NCBI GenBank assembly: GCA_041300865.1 | Contig: JBFYTF010000172.1 | Span: forward strand, 124,001-188,000 | Direction of reading: 5' to 3' | From: JAAYZQ01 sp041300865 | GTDB taxonomy: Bacteria; Chloroflexota; Anaerolineae; JAAYZQ01 | DNA: 64,000 nucleotides | Part shown: positions 26,720-34,948 of the stretch, piece by piece | Layout: the number at the start of each line of letters is the position of its first letter | How positions within the stretch are numbered: position 1 is the first letter of the stretch | Made by a program: the position numbers and the translations under genes | Notes under the pieces: model-generated | Databases searched by the model: none | The model's input: only the letters and a program-made list of their open reading frames with translations | What the model was told of the DNA's origin: nothing

Positions 26720-28315
26720 ATGACCAGACTGCGCCAGACCGGGATCCGTCGCTCAGGGTTTCTGTTGGCCGCCTTCATCCTCATGGTGGCAGCCATGTCG
26801 ATCGTTGTTCTGAGCACGGACGCCAGCCCCTTCCGCCTGGGCACCCATCGCCTTGGTGGCGCCTTCGAGCTGGCAGCCGCCGGGCTGGGGGCCGTGGTGG
26901 CGGGCACGATCTATTGGTGGGCTCGCCGCCGAGGTCGTTTTGATCCCTTCGAGATGCCTGTCTGGTTCAGCTTGAATGCTTACGGACAGGTTGTGTTCAA
27001 CGTCTGGATCCTTCAACGGGAGCAGGGTTTCAGCCGCTTTGTGTCCAACATGGCCACGCCGTCCACGCCTGCGCTGGCCGTCTTGCTCATGGCAGTCGGC
27101 TTGTCAGCTCTTTGGGCAGGCTACGTGGCCACCACTCGCTTGCTGCGTTCCCGGCCTCGTCCCACGCCGAACCTGCCCGGCAAGCCGAGGTGGCGCCTCA
27201 TCGTCGGCATTTGGGCCGTCTGTAAGCTGCTGGAGGTCATGTCTGTTGTCAGCGGAGCGAATGCCTATCTGCCCCTCCGGAGTTCGGTATGGACCAACTA
27301 CGTCGCCTTTGCGGGTCACCTGGGGGACCTTACTGCTTTTCTGCTGCTGCTTTATCATTTTCGCCATCCCCGGACAATCAGTTGGCTGTGGCTGGTCGGC
27401 ATGGCGGCGACGAACATTCTCCTGGGTCTCGTCGTTGGCACCAAGACCGCCGTTTACGTCCTGATTTACGCGGTGATGGCCATCTTCTATGCGCGCAACA
27501 GGCTGTCGGTGCGCTGGCTTGCCACAGGCTTCCTGGCTCTGCTGATGATCGTGCCCACGGTCAATACGTTCAGGACGAATCTCTACCGCGCAGGATTCAG
27601 TCGAAGCCTGGGCGCGGGTTTTGCGGAACGGGTGCCCATTCTGTTCTCGACCCTGGGTGATACCCTGTCGAACCCCCTATCGGGACTCGCCGACGAGACA
27701 CGGGACACCTTCGAACGGAGGCAGGGAATCCTCCTGGAGGTAACGGTGGCCATGATGGCTGTCCATCCCAGGCTCCAGCCTTTCGTGGGCCTGGATATGT
27801 TTACCGCCTTCGCCGAGCAGGCCGTCCCCCGCTTCCTCTGGCCCGGCAAACCCGCGGGAATGCTTGATCTGTATCTCATCCTGCCCACCTACCTGGGACT
27901 TCCGAACCACTCGTTGGCCACGCCAGGACAGTTTGGCGATGCCTACCGCGCCGGTGGGTGGCTCTTTGTCGTCGCCTGGTTTTCGCTGCTCGGAGCTTTG
28001 TCGGCCTGGCTCTATGCCCGTGGTCCGGGTTCTGGCGATCTGGGCGGTACCGCCTTTTACCTGCTCATGCTAACCAGTTTCATCACCTACGAAGACCACC
28101 TGGTGAGCACCTCCATGGAGATCCTGAAGTTCGGGATTCCTCTCTGGTTGGCAAACAGGTATCTGCTGTTCGGGGTGGGCGACCGCGATCGCGGTCTTGG
28201 TTCCGAGCGGGCAGTGCCTACGGGCGTTGGCTTTCAGGGGGCTTGGAGGCCAAAGGCTCAGCTTGAAGTAGACCCGAAAGCCAGCGCCTCACCCGAGCCT
28301 CGGCCCAGACCGTGA
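26720..28315 (+). CDS. Polymerase-like integral membrane protein (Wzy candidate)
   Basis: 531 aa with about 12 hydrophobic segments and one large external loop around residues 285-390 (SRSLGAGFAERVPILFSTLGD onward), the general layout of O-antigen or EPS polymerases. No conserved sequence signature is visible, as is normal for Wzy proteins, so the call rests on topology and position beside flippase and GT genes. GGGAGAA just upstream of ATG 26720 is the ribosome site. The last 40 residues are hydrophilic. Confidence 0.65.
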   Translation: MTRLRQTGIRRSGFLLAAFILMVAAMSIVVLSTDASPFRLGTHRLGGAFELAAAGLGAVVAGTIYWWARRRGRFDPFEMPVWFSLNAYGQVVFNVWILQREQGFSRFVSNMATPSTPALAVLLMAVGLSALWAGYVATTRLLRSRPRPTPNLPGKPRWRLIVGIWAVCKLLEVMSVVSGANAYLPLRSSVWTNYVAFAGHLGDLTAFLLLLYHFRHPRTISWLWLVGMAATNILLGLVVGTKTAVYVLIYAVMAIFYARNRLSVRWLATGFLALLMIVPTVNTFRTNLYRAGFSRSLGAGFAERVPILFSTLGDTLSNPLSGLADETRDTFERRQGILLEVTVAMMAVHPRLQPFVGLDMFTAFAEQAVPRFLWPGKPAGMLDLYLILPTYLGLPNHSLATPGQFGDAYRAGGWLFVVAWFSLLGALSAWLYARGPGSGDLGGTAFYLLMLTSFITYEDHLVSTSMEILKFGIPLWLANRYLLFGVGDRDRGLGSERAVPTGVGFQGAWRPKAQLEVDPKASASPEPRPRP

Positions 28316-29919
28316 ACGCTCGAGCCACCCATCTCCGCACAGGGGCTGCTTTGGTGGGGCGTCTCCTTCCAGCCTTTGTTGCCCTCCTGGCGGCACTGTA
28401 TCTGCTCCAGGCACGGTCCCCACTCCGGATCAATACAGACTCCTATCGTCTGCTCGCCATGGCCGTTTCTGCGTACGAGGGACACGGATACGTGGTGAAT
28501 GGCAATCCCGACCAATTTCCCGTGGGGTATCCCCTGGTGGTGAGGACGATGCTGCAGGCAGGTCTGGCTTCCTCCATGACCTTGGTTCTGCTAAACCTGC
28601 TGGGCCTCGCAGTTGGACTGTGGGCCTTTTACCGGTGGTCTGCGGCGCAGGCCGTGTCCTCTTCCGCCGCATTGCCCCTAGCCTTTGTCCTTTCTTCTTG
28701 GGTCATGGTCAAACATGTGACGCTCCCGCTCACAGAACTGCTGTATTTTGGCCTATCGTCGTTATCCCTCTTTTGCGACTGGCTCTTTCGCCGGGAGACA
28801 GGACGTAGAAAGTGGTGGTTCTTCTCTGCCGCGGTTGTCCTCGCATATGGCGCGCTTCAGTGCCGATCCGTTGGACTGACTCTTTTCCCCGTGCTTGCCA
28901 TCACTGCTCTCGTGCACAAAGACCATTATCAATTCCTGAGAGCGGCTGTCGGGCACAGGAAGCAAGTTCCTGTGTACCTTGGCGTGGCGGTTTTCCTGTC
29001 TCTGGTCGCGTTGGCCCTGACTTCAAAGACAGCATGGTACGAGACGCAGTTTGGAGGCGACGGAAGCTACTTCCAATCTTTGCTTGGCTCTACCGCCGAC
29101 GCTGGCATCGTGTCCGGCCTGATCCAGAACACGCGCCACCGAATCCTCGAGTTTGGTGAGATATTCGCCAACCTGCCACGCGACAAATTCCCGCAGTTGC
29201 TTCCCATCTTTGCGTTGGCCGGTCTGGTGGCGTGGATGGCCTTGATGCGCGGCGCCTGGCTGCTGTTGCGCACGCGTGACTGGCTGCCTATGCCCTTGTA
29301 TTTTCTGACATACTCTTCCCTGATGCTGGTCTGGCCCTACTACGATTCTCGGTTTTGGCTTCCTCTCTTGCCCGTCATGGCCATTCTGCTTCTCCACGCG
29401 CTCCAAGACCTCGAAGATCGTTGGCCTGCCGCGCGGTTTTTGTCTCGCGCGTACTTGACCGGCTTCTTTCTCTTCGGGCTCGTTGCTCTCGCCTTCAGCA
29501 CTCGAATATCCCTCTCTGGAAGGGAATTCAGCGAGGTTTACGGTGAAGGCACCACGAAAATGACGTACCGGTATTCCTTTCAAAACGGCAAACCCGTGGA
29601 CTGGAATCGCGTAAACGAGGACCATGTCTGGATCTTGCGGATTTTTGAGCCTTTAGCTAGGCCGGATGAGGCCCAGGGCGGAGGGCGACCAGGCGTTGAC
29701 GGTGTGAGCCCTGCGACTCCCCACGGTTGTGGGGGCGACGCCGATAGGCATTGCCAGGCTGTGCGGCGGCGGGCCGTTGGGCGAACGCTGCCATCGCCAC
29801 AGGTTCAGCGCTCAGCCGGCCTGCTGGGCGCAATGGGGGAGCGAGCTAACCTGGTCGTCGCCCGGTGCTCCCCGGCCAAGACAGCCACAAGAGCCGTGGC
29901 TGCCGGCGGAAGCCCATGA
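28312..29919 (+). CDS. GT-C-like membrane protein with an odd C-terminal tail
   Basis: 535 aa. About ten TM helices; NTDSYRLLAMAVSAYEGHGY in the first loop resembles the acidic first loop of GT39/ArnT-type enzymes, which use lipid-phosphate sugar donors. GTG 28312 overlaps the previous TGA (GTGA). The body of the gene is clearly less GC-rich than its neighbours, but the last roughly 85 residues, after IFEPLARPDEA, switch to GC-rich, Gly/Arg/Cys-rich sequence without hydrophobic segments. That tail looks like read-through of formerly non-coding DNA or a frameshift, although the stop overlaps the next ATG (ATGA). Confidence 0.65.
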   Translation: MNARATHLRTGAALVGRLLPAFVALLAALYLLQARSPLRINTDSYRLLAMAVSAYEGHGYVVNGNPDQFPVGYPLVVRTMLQAGLASSMTLVLLNLLGLAVGLWAFYRWSAAQAVSSSAALPLAFVLSSWVMVKHVTLPLTELLYFGLSSLSLFCDWLFRRETGRRKWWFFSAAVVLAYGALQCRSVGLTLFPVLAITALVHKDHYQFLRAAVGHRKQVPVYLGVAVFLSLVALALTSKTAWYETQFGGDGSYFQSLLGSTADAGIVSGLIQNTRHRILEFGEIFANLPRDKFPQLLPIFALAGLVAWMALMRGAWLLLRTRDWLPMPLYFLTYSSLMLVWPYYDSRFWLPLLPVMAILLLHALQDLEDRWPAARFLSRAYLTGFFLFGLVALAFSTRISLSGREFSEVYGEGTTKMTYRYSFQNGKPVDWNRVNEDHVWILRIFEPLARPDEAQGGGRPGVDGVSPATPHGCGGDADRHCQAVRRRAVGRTLPSPQVQRSAGLLGAMGERANLVVARCSPAKTATRAVAAGGSP

Positions 29920-31076
29920 CGGAGCTCCAGGTTGCCCGGCAGCGTAGGGCGTTGTTGGCCATCACCGGTGCCTTTCAGGCGCCAGGTGGCATTGCCGCCG
30001 TGAGCCGGCTGGCCATACGCTGCCTCGCCGATGAGGGCTACCGGCTTGACGTATTGTCGCTGGCCGAGGATCGTTCCATCTTTGTGCCCGGCTACGCCGA
30101 CCCCGCACACCTGCGCTACCAGGCCTTTGGAGGCAACAAGCTGGCGTTTGTTGCTGCGGCCTGGCGCAGGCTTATGGCAGCCGACTACGACCTGGTCCTG
30201 TCCGATCACGTCAACGTCGCGGCTACCCTGGCGCCGGCTGCTTGGGCTCGGCGGTGTGAGTACCTGGTGTGGCTCTGTGGCGTGGAGGTCTTTCCGCCGC
30301 GCCCCGACTGGGAGGGGAGGATGGGGCTGACCTATGCCTCAAGGCGCCTGGCCATCTCGTCCTACACCCGCGACAGGGTAGCCAGCCGCTTTCCCGAGCT
30401 CCCAGCCCAGGTCTGTGAGCTGGCCCTCGACCCCATCCGCCATGCGTGGGAGCTGCCGGCCCAGCCGGATCCTTCCCGACCGCAGCTCGCGCTGAAGGCG
30501 GCGAACGGCCGGGAGCAGCCCCTGGGCGCCGCTGTACTCCTCATGGTGGGGAGGATGCTCAGCACGGAGCGCTATAAGGGACACGAATGCCTGCTGCGTG
30601 CCTTTCCGGAAGTGGTGCAGGCCTTTCCCCGGGCACAGTTGGTCCTGGTTGGCCGTGGCGACGACCGCCCCCGGCTACATGCCATGGCTTTCAGCCTCCC
30701 CGAGGCGCTGCAGTCGCGCATTTTCATGCCGGACCATGTGGGCGACGATCTCTTGCGCCAACTCTACCAGGCCTGCTACCTCTTTGCCATGCCCAGCAAA
30801 GGCGAGGGCTTTGGCCTCGTCTACCTGGAGGCGATGAGCCATGCCCGGGCCTGCCTGGGCGGCAAGATCGATGCCACCCCTGGCGTGGTGCGCGATGGCT
30901 TGACGGGCGTACTTGTCGATGACCCGCAGTCGCCGCGCCAGGTGGCCGAAGCACTCTGTTGGTTGCTGGCACACCCTGAGCGCACGGCGGAGCTGGGCCG
31001 GGCAGGGTACGATTTGGTGCGCTCCTACTATCTGTATCCTCACTTCCGAGAGCGATTCCGGAAGGCGATTGCCTGA
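29916..31076 (+). CDS. Family 4 glycosyltransferase
   Basis: 386 aa, GT-B fold. Donor domain with LLMVGRMLSTERYKGHECLL, LVLVGRGDDRPRL and the E-x7-E region MPSKGEGFGLVYLEAMSHARA. ATG 29916 overlaps the previous stop (ATGA), implying coupled translation. Located between the GT-C-like protein and the amidotransferase. Donor unknown. Confidence 0.83.
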   Translation: MTELQVARQRRALLAITGAFQAPGGIAAVSRLAIRCLADEGYRLDVLSLAEDRSIFVPGYADPAHLRYQAFGGNKLAFVAAAWRRLMAADYDLVLSDHVNVAATLAPAAWARRCEYLVWLCGVEVFPPRPDWEGRMGLTYASRRLAISSYTRDRVASRFPELPAQVCELALDPIRHAWELPAQPDPSRPQLALKAANGREQPLGAAVLLMVGRMLSTERYKGHECLLRAFPEVVQAFPRAQLVLVGRGDDRPRLHAMAFSLPEALQSRIFMPDHVGDDLLRQLYQACYLFAMPSKGEGFGLVYLEAMSHARACLGGKIDATPGVVRDGLTGVLVDDPQSPRQVAEALCWLLAHPERTAELGRAGYDLVRSYYLYPHFRERFRKAIA

Positions 31077-31099
31077 AAGCCGAGAGGACCGACCTCGTC

Positions 31100-32989
31100 A
31101 TGTGTGGCATCTGCGGTGCCGTGGGCTTTGAAGCAGCTGGGCGTCTCGTGCGGGCCATGAACGCCCGCCTTGTTCATCGCGGCCCCGACAGCGCGGGCTA
31201 CCTGGACGCCGGGCAGGTGGCACTTGGCATTCGCCGCCTGCGGATCATTGACCTGAACACGGGCGATCAGCCCATTTACAGCCACGATCGGCGCCGCGCC
31301 ATCGTGTTCAACGGCGAGATCTATAACTTTCGTGCTCTGCGCGCCGAGCTGGAAGCGTTGGGTTATCGTTTTGCGACGCACAGCGACACCGAAGTGGTGC
31401 TCCACGCCTACGAGGAATGGGGCCTGGGGTGTTTGCCCCGGCTGCGGGGCATGTTCGCTTTTGCCCTCTACGAGTCAGCCTCGGGCGATGAACCGGGGGC
31501 AGGCTCACTCCTACTTGCCCGGGACCGGTTTGGCATCAAACCCCTTTACCTCTGGCACGACGGCCGGCGCTTGCTCTTTGCCTCCGAGGTACGGGCGCTA
31601 TTGAGCAGCGGTGCCATTTCGCTCGAGCTTTCTGCCGCCGGCCTTTATACCTATCTCGCCTTTGGCAGCGTGCAAGAGCCGCTGACCATCGTAAACGGGG
31701 TGACATCGCTGGCGCCGGGCAGTTGGCTGCAAATGACCCTGGCGGCGGATGGGCTACAGACCAGGTCGGGGCGGTACTGGCGACCTCCCGTTCTGGACGG
31801 GGCAGCACATCCTGAGCCAGGGACCGTATATCACTGGCTGGCGGATGCGGTCAGGGACCACCTGGTGAGCGACGTGCCTTTGGGCGCGTTTCTCAGCGGA
31901 GGGCTTGACTCTGGTACGTTGGTTGCCCTAGGCACCGAAGCCTTGGGCAGCCCGCTGTCCACCTTTACCCTGGGGTTCGACGGCTGGGCAGACGACGAGC
32001 GCAACCAGGCGGCGCTTACCGCTCAACGCTGGAACAGCCGCCGGCAGGTTCGGGTCCTCGGAGCGGCTGACGTCCTGGCCGACTTGCCCGAGGCCCTGGC
32101 TGACCTGGATCAGCCCAGCGTCGACGGGATCAACACCTGGTACGTATCGCGCGCGGCGCGGCGGGCCGGTTTGACGGTTGCACTGTCGGGCATCGGTGGC
32201 GACGAGCTCTTTGCCGGCTATACCTCCTTCCGCCTGGTGCCCCGACTGAAGCGGGCGCAGAGGTTACTGCCGGACGGGCTGCAGAGAGTCCCCTCTGCGG
32301 AGTTGCTCTCGCGCTTGCCGTCCAGCGCCCGGCGCTGGCGCAAGCTGGCCGACCTGCTCTCGCGAGATCTGTTCTTCGACCACCCTTATTTCCTCCTGCG
32401 CAGCCTGTTCGCACCTCAACAGGTCGCCGGGCTGCTCCAGCCTGCCGTGCTTGAGTGTCTGTCGGCGGGCGATGCGGCGCTCGGGCAGTGGCGACAGCAC
32501 GTTGACGATGACATCCGGGTGGCCGAGAACTATGACCAGGTCGGCGAGGTCTCCTGGCTGGAGCTCAGCCAATACTTGCGCTCCACGTTGCTGCGCGACG
32601 CCGATGCCATGAGCATGGCGCATTCGCTCGAGGTGCGCGTGCCATTCCTGGATCACGTTCTTGTCGAACAGATCTTGAGCGTGGAGGGCCGGTGCAAGCT
32701 GGGCCGGCAGCCAAAACCGCTCCTCGTCGCTGCGGTGGGCGACCGGTTGCCCTCAGAGATTGTTGCCCGCAAGAAGCGAACGTTCACCTTCCCCTTTGAG
32801 AAGTGGCTGCGCGAGGATCTGGCGGTGTTGGTGGGCAAAGCCCTGACCAATCCACCGGAACAGCTTTTCCCGTGGCTGGAGCCTGCCGGCACCCATCACG
32901 TGTGGACCGAGTTCGAGCAGGCGGGCACGACGTGGTCGCGGCCGTGGGCCCTGTTTGTCTTGGCCGAATGGGCCCACAGGAACCTCTAG
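31100..32989 (+). CDS. asnB: Asparagine synthase (glutamine-hydrolysing) family amidotransferase
   Basis: 629 aa. Cys2 directly after the start (MCGICGAVG) is the Ntn glutaminase nucleophile, with VHRGPDS and FNGEIYNF in the glutaminase domain. The C-terminal synthetase domain has the PP-loop SGGLDSG (about residue 266), SGIGGDELFAGY and LEVRVPFLDH. In EPS loci such paralogues may amidate uronic acids in the glycan instead of making free asparagine; that reading fits the UDP-GlcA-type epimerase upstream but is inference. The symbol denotes the family only. Confidence 0.85.
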   Translation: MCGICGAVGFEAAGRLVRAMNARLVHRGPDSAGYLDAGQVALGIRRLRIIDLNTGDQPIYSHDRRRAIVFNGEIYNFRALRAELEALGYRFATHSDTEVVLHAYEEWGLGCLPRLRGMFAFALYESASGDEPGAGSLLLARDRFGIKPLYLWHDGRRLLFASEVRALLSSGAISLELSAAGLYTYLAFGSVQEPLTIVNGVTSLAPGSWLQMTLAADGLQTRSGRYWRPPVLDGAAHPEPGTVYHWLADAVRDHLVSDVPLGAFLSGGLDSGTLVALGTEALGSPLSTFTLGFDGWADDERNQAALTAQRWNSRRQVRVLGAADVLADLPEALADLDQPSVDGINTWYVSRAARRAGLTVALSGIGGDELFAGYTSFRLVPRLKRAQRLLPDGLQRVPSAELLSRLPSSARRWRKLADLLSRDLFFDHPYFLLRSLFAPQQVAGLLQPAVLECLSAGDAALGQWRQHVDDDIRVAENYDQVGEVSWLELSQYLRSTLLRDADAMSMAHSLEVRVPFLDHVLVEQILSVEGRCKLGRQPKPLLVAAVGDRLPSEIVARKKRTFTFPFEKWLREDLAVLVGKALTNPPEQLFPWLEPAGTHHVWTEFEQAGTTWSRPWALFVLAEWAHRNL

Positions 32990-33005
32990 TGCGCCAGGGC
33001 CACAG

Positions 33006-34274
33006 ATGAAGGTCCTCTGGGTTCTGCCCTACTACGAGGGCGCCATCGTCTATGGCGGTCCGGCCCGCTCCCTGCCTCTCCTTTGCCAGGCGCTGGCTGG
33101 CCAGGGAGTCGAGGTGTCGGTGCTGGCCACCAATGCGAACGGCCGGGACGTCCTCGACGTGCCCCTGCGCCGGCCCTTATCAAGCGCTGGCGTGGCGGTC
33201 ACCTACTACCCCCGCCTGACCGCCGCGCGCTTTGCCCTGTCGCCGGAGTTGGCCCTGGCCTGCGGTCGCCGCTGCACCGAGTTCGACCTGGTGCACACGG
33301 CCGGCCTGTTTACCTTTCCCTCGCTGGTCGCGGTGCGCCTGGCAGCGGCCCGGGGCGTGCCGGCGGTCCTATCACCGAAGGGGGAGCTGATGTCGTGGGC
33401 CCTGGGCTACAAGGCGTACAAGAAAAGGGCGTTCATGCGCTTCGTCGGCGCCGGGCACCTACGCCGGGCGGCTGCCCTGCACTGCACAGACGACCTGGAG
33501 CGCCAGGCGGTAGCGGCCCTGGGGCTTACCAACCCGACGCACCTGGTGCCCAACGCCCTGGATACCACACGGTTCCGGCACTTGCCGCCCCGGGGTGCGC
33601 TGCGCCGCGCCCTGGGCATTCCCGCCGAGGGTGCCGTCGTCCTTTGCCTGGGGCGCCTCCACCCCGTCAAGCGCCCGGATCTGGCCCTGAAGGCGTTTAC
33701 CTGCGTCGCCCACCGGTTCCCAGCAGCGCACTTGCTCTTTGTCGGGCCCGATGAGGCCGGCCTGAAGCGCACCCTGCGGGCCGCCGCCGCAGAAGCGGGC
33801 TGCATCGGCCGCGTGCATTTTGCGGGGCTCGTTGACCAGGCGGGCGTTTTCCAGGCCCTCGCCGATGCCGACCTGTTGCTCATGCCCTCGGAGTCCGAGA
33901 ACTTTGGAATGGCAGCGGCCGAGGCCATGGCCGCAGGCCTGCCCCAGGTCATCTCCGACCGGGTTGGCCTGGCGCGTTACGTCGCCAGCTCGGGGGCCGG
34001 CCGCGTGACCTCGCTTGACCCGGCTGTGATGGCGGGGCATCTCGCCGAGCTGCTGGCCGATCCAGCCGCCCTGCCGGCCATGGGCCGTCGAGGCCAGGAC
34101 ACAGCCGCGGACTTGTTTGGGCTGGAGGCCGTCGGCCGGCGGCTGGTGGACGTCTACCACCAGGTGCTGTCTGCCCGGCGAAGTGGAGAGGGCTTGGTCG
34201 TTGACACACCGCAACGCCGGCCACTGCCGCTGGCCAACCAGCCAAGCTCAGGCCAGGAGGTGGGCGGTGAGTGA
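33006..34274 (+). CDS. Family 4 glycosyltransferase
   Basis: 422 aa, GT-B fold. N-terminal LWVLPYYEGAIVYGGPARS is the usual acceptor-domain opening. The donor domain has VVLCLGRLHPVKRPDLALKA, LLFVGPDEAG and MPSESENFGMAAAEAMAAGLP. ATG 33006 is 16 bp after asnB. The C-terminal 30 residues are a hydrophilic extension. Donor unknown. Confidence 0.84.
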   Translation: MKVLWVLPYYEGAIVYGGPARSLPLLCQALAGQGVEVSVLATNANGRDVLDVPLRRPLSSAGVAVTYYPRLTAARFALSPELALACGRRCTEFDLVHTAGLFTFPSLVAVRLAAARGVPAVLSPKGELMSWALGYKAYKKRAFMRFVGAGHLRRAAALHCTDDLERQAVAALGLTNPTHLVPNALDTTRFRHLPPRGALRRALGIPAEGAVVLCLGRLHPVKRPDLALKAFTCVAHRFPAAHLLFVGPDEAGLKRTLRAAAAEAGCIGRVHFAGLVDQAGVFQALADADLLLMPSESENFGMAAAEAMAAGLPQVISDRVGLARYVASSGAGRVTSLDPAVMAGHLAELLADPAALPAMGRRGQDTAADLFGLEAVGRRLVDVYHQVLSARRSGEGLVVDTPQRRPLPLANQPSSGQEVGGE

Positions 34275-34947
34275 CTTTGGCGTGTACCTGGCCCACGCCG
34301 TTGATTCTCCGTGGAAGGTCGCGAGCGAGTGGCGGCGCGGGTGGGCCTATCCGCGCGCCAGGCTGCTCTTTGCGCTCAATGGGATCGCGTGGGGCTCCGC
34401 CTGGCGCCTTTACGGCGTGCCCATTATCCAGAAGCACCGTGACAGCCAGATGGCGTTCGGCTCCGGCCTGAATCTGCGCTCGACCACACGCTCGAATCCC
34501 CTGGGGCCCAACCGGCCCGTCATGCTTGTAACGTGGCAGGCTGGCGCGCTGTTGGCTGTCGGCCGCGATTTTGGCATGACCGGGGGGTCAATCTGTGCCG
34601 CACGCGAGATCGTGATCGGCGATGGAGTAACCGTAGGCGCGAATTCCATCCTTATTGACACCGACTTCCACGCGCTGGATCCGGAATGCAGGCTTAGGGG
34701 CCAGGATCAGGCGGCGACGGCTCCGGTCCGGATCGAGGACGAGGTCTTTATCGGGATGAGCTGCCTGGTTCTCAAAGGGGTAACCATCGGGCGGGGCTGC
34801 GTCGTGGGTGCAGGCAGCGTCGTGACGAACGATCTGCCGTCCGGCTGGGTCTGCGCCGGCAATCCGGCCCGGCCCATTCGCCCTCTTGAGCCCCGGCCTC
34901 GAGCCAGGCCGCCCAGCTTGCCCACAGCGCAGGCGGAGGCCCGTTGA
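34267..34947 (+). CDS. Hexapeptide-repeat acyltransferase (left-handed beta-helix)
   Basis: 226 aa. Hexapeptide turns are visible: IVIGDGVTVGANSILID, then VRIEDEVFIGMSCLVLKG and VTIGRGCVVGAGSVVTND. The His of DTDFHAL matches the catalytic His of sugar O-acetyltransferases (WcaF/maltose-acetyltransferase group). GTG 34267 overlaps the preceding gene by 8 bp and has AGGAGGT about 6 bp upstream, which settles the start. It probably O-acetylates an EPS sugar using acetyl-CoA. Confidence 0.83.
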   Translation: MSDFGVYLAHAVDSPWKVASEWRRGWAYPRARLLFALNGIAWGSAWRLYGVPIIQKHRDSQMAFGSGLNLRSTTRSNPLGPNRPVMLVTWQAGALLAVGRDFGMTGGSICAAREIVIGDGVTVGANSILIDTDFHALDPECRLRGQDQAATAPVRIEDEVFIGMSCLVLKGVTIGRGCVVGAGSVVTNDLPSGWVCAGNPARPIRPLEPRPRARPPSLPTAQAEAR

Positions 34948-34948
34948 G

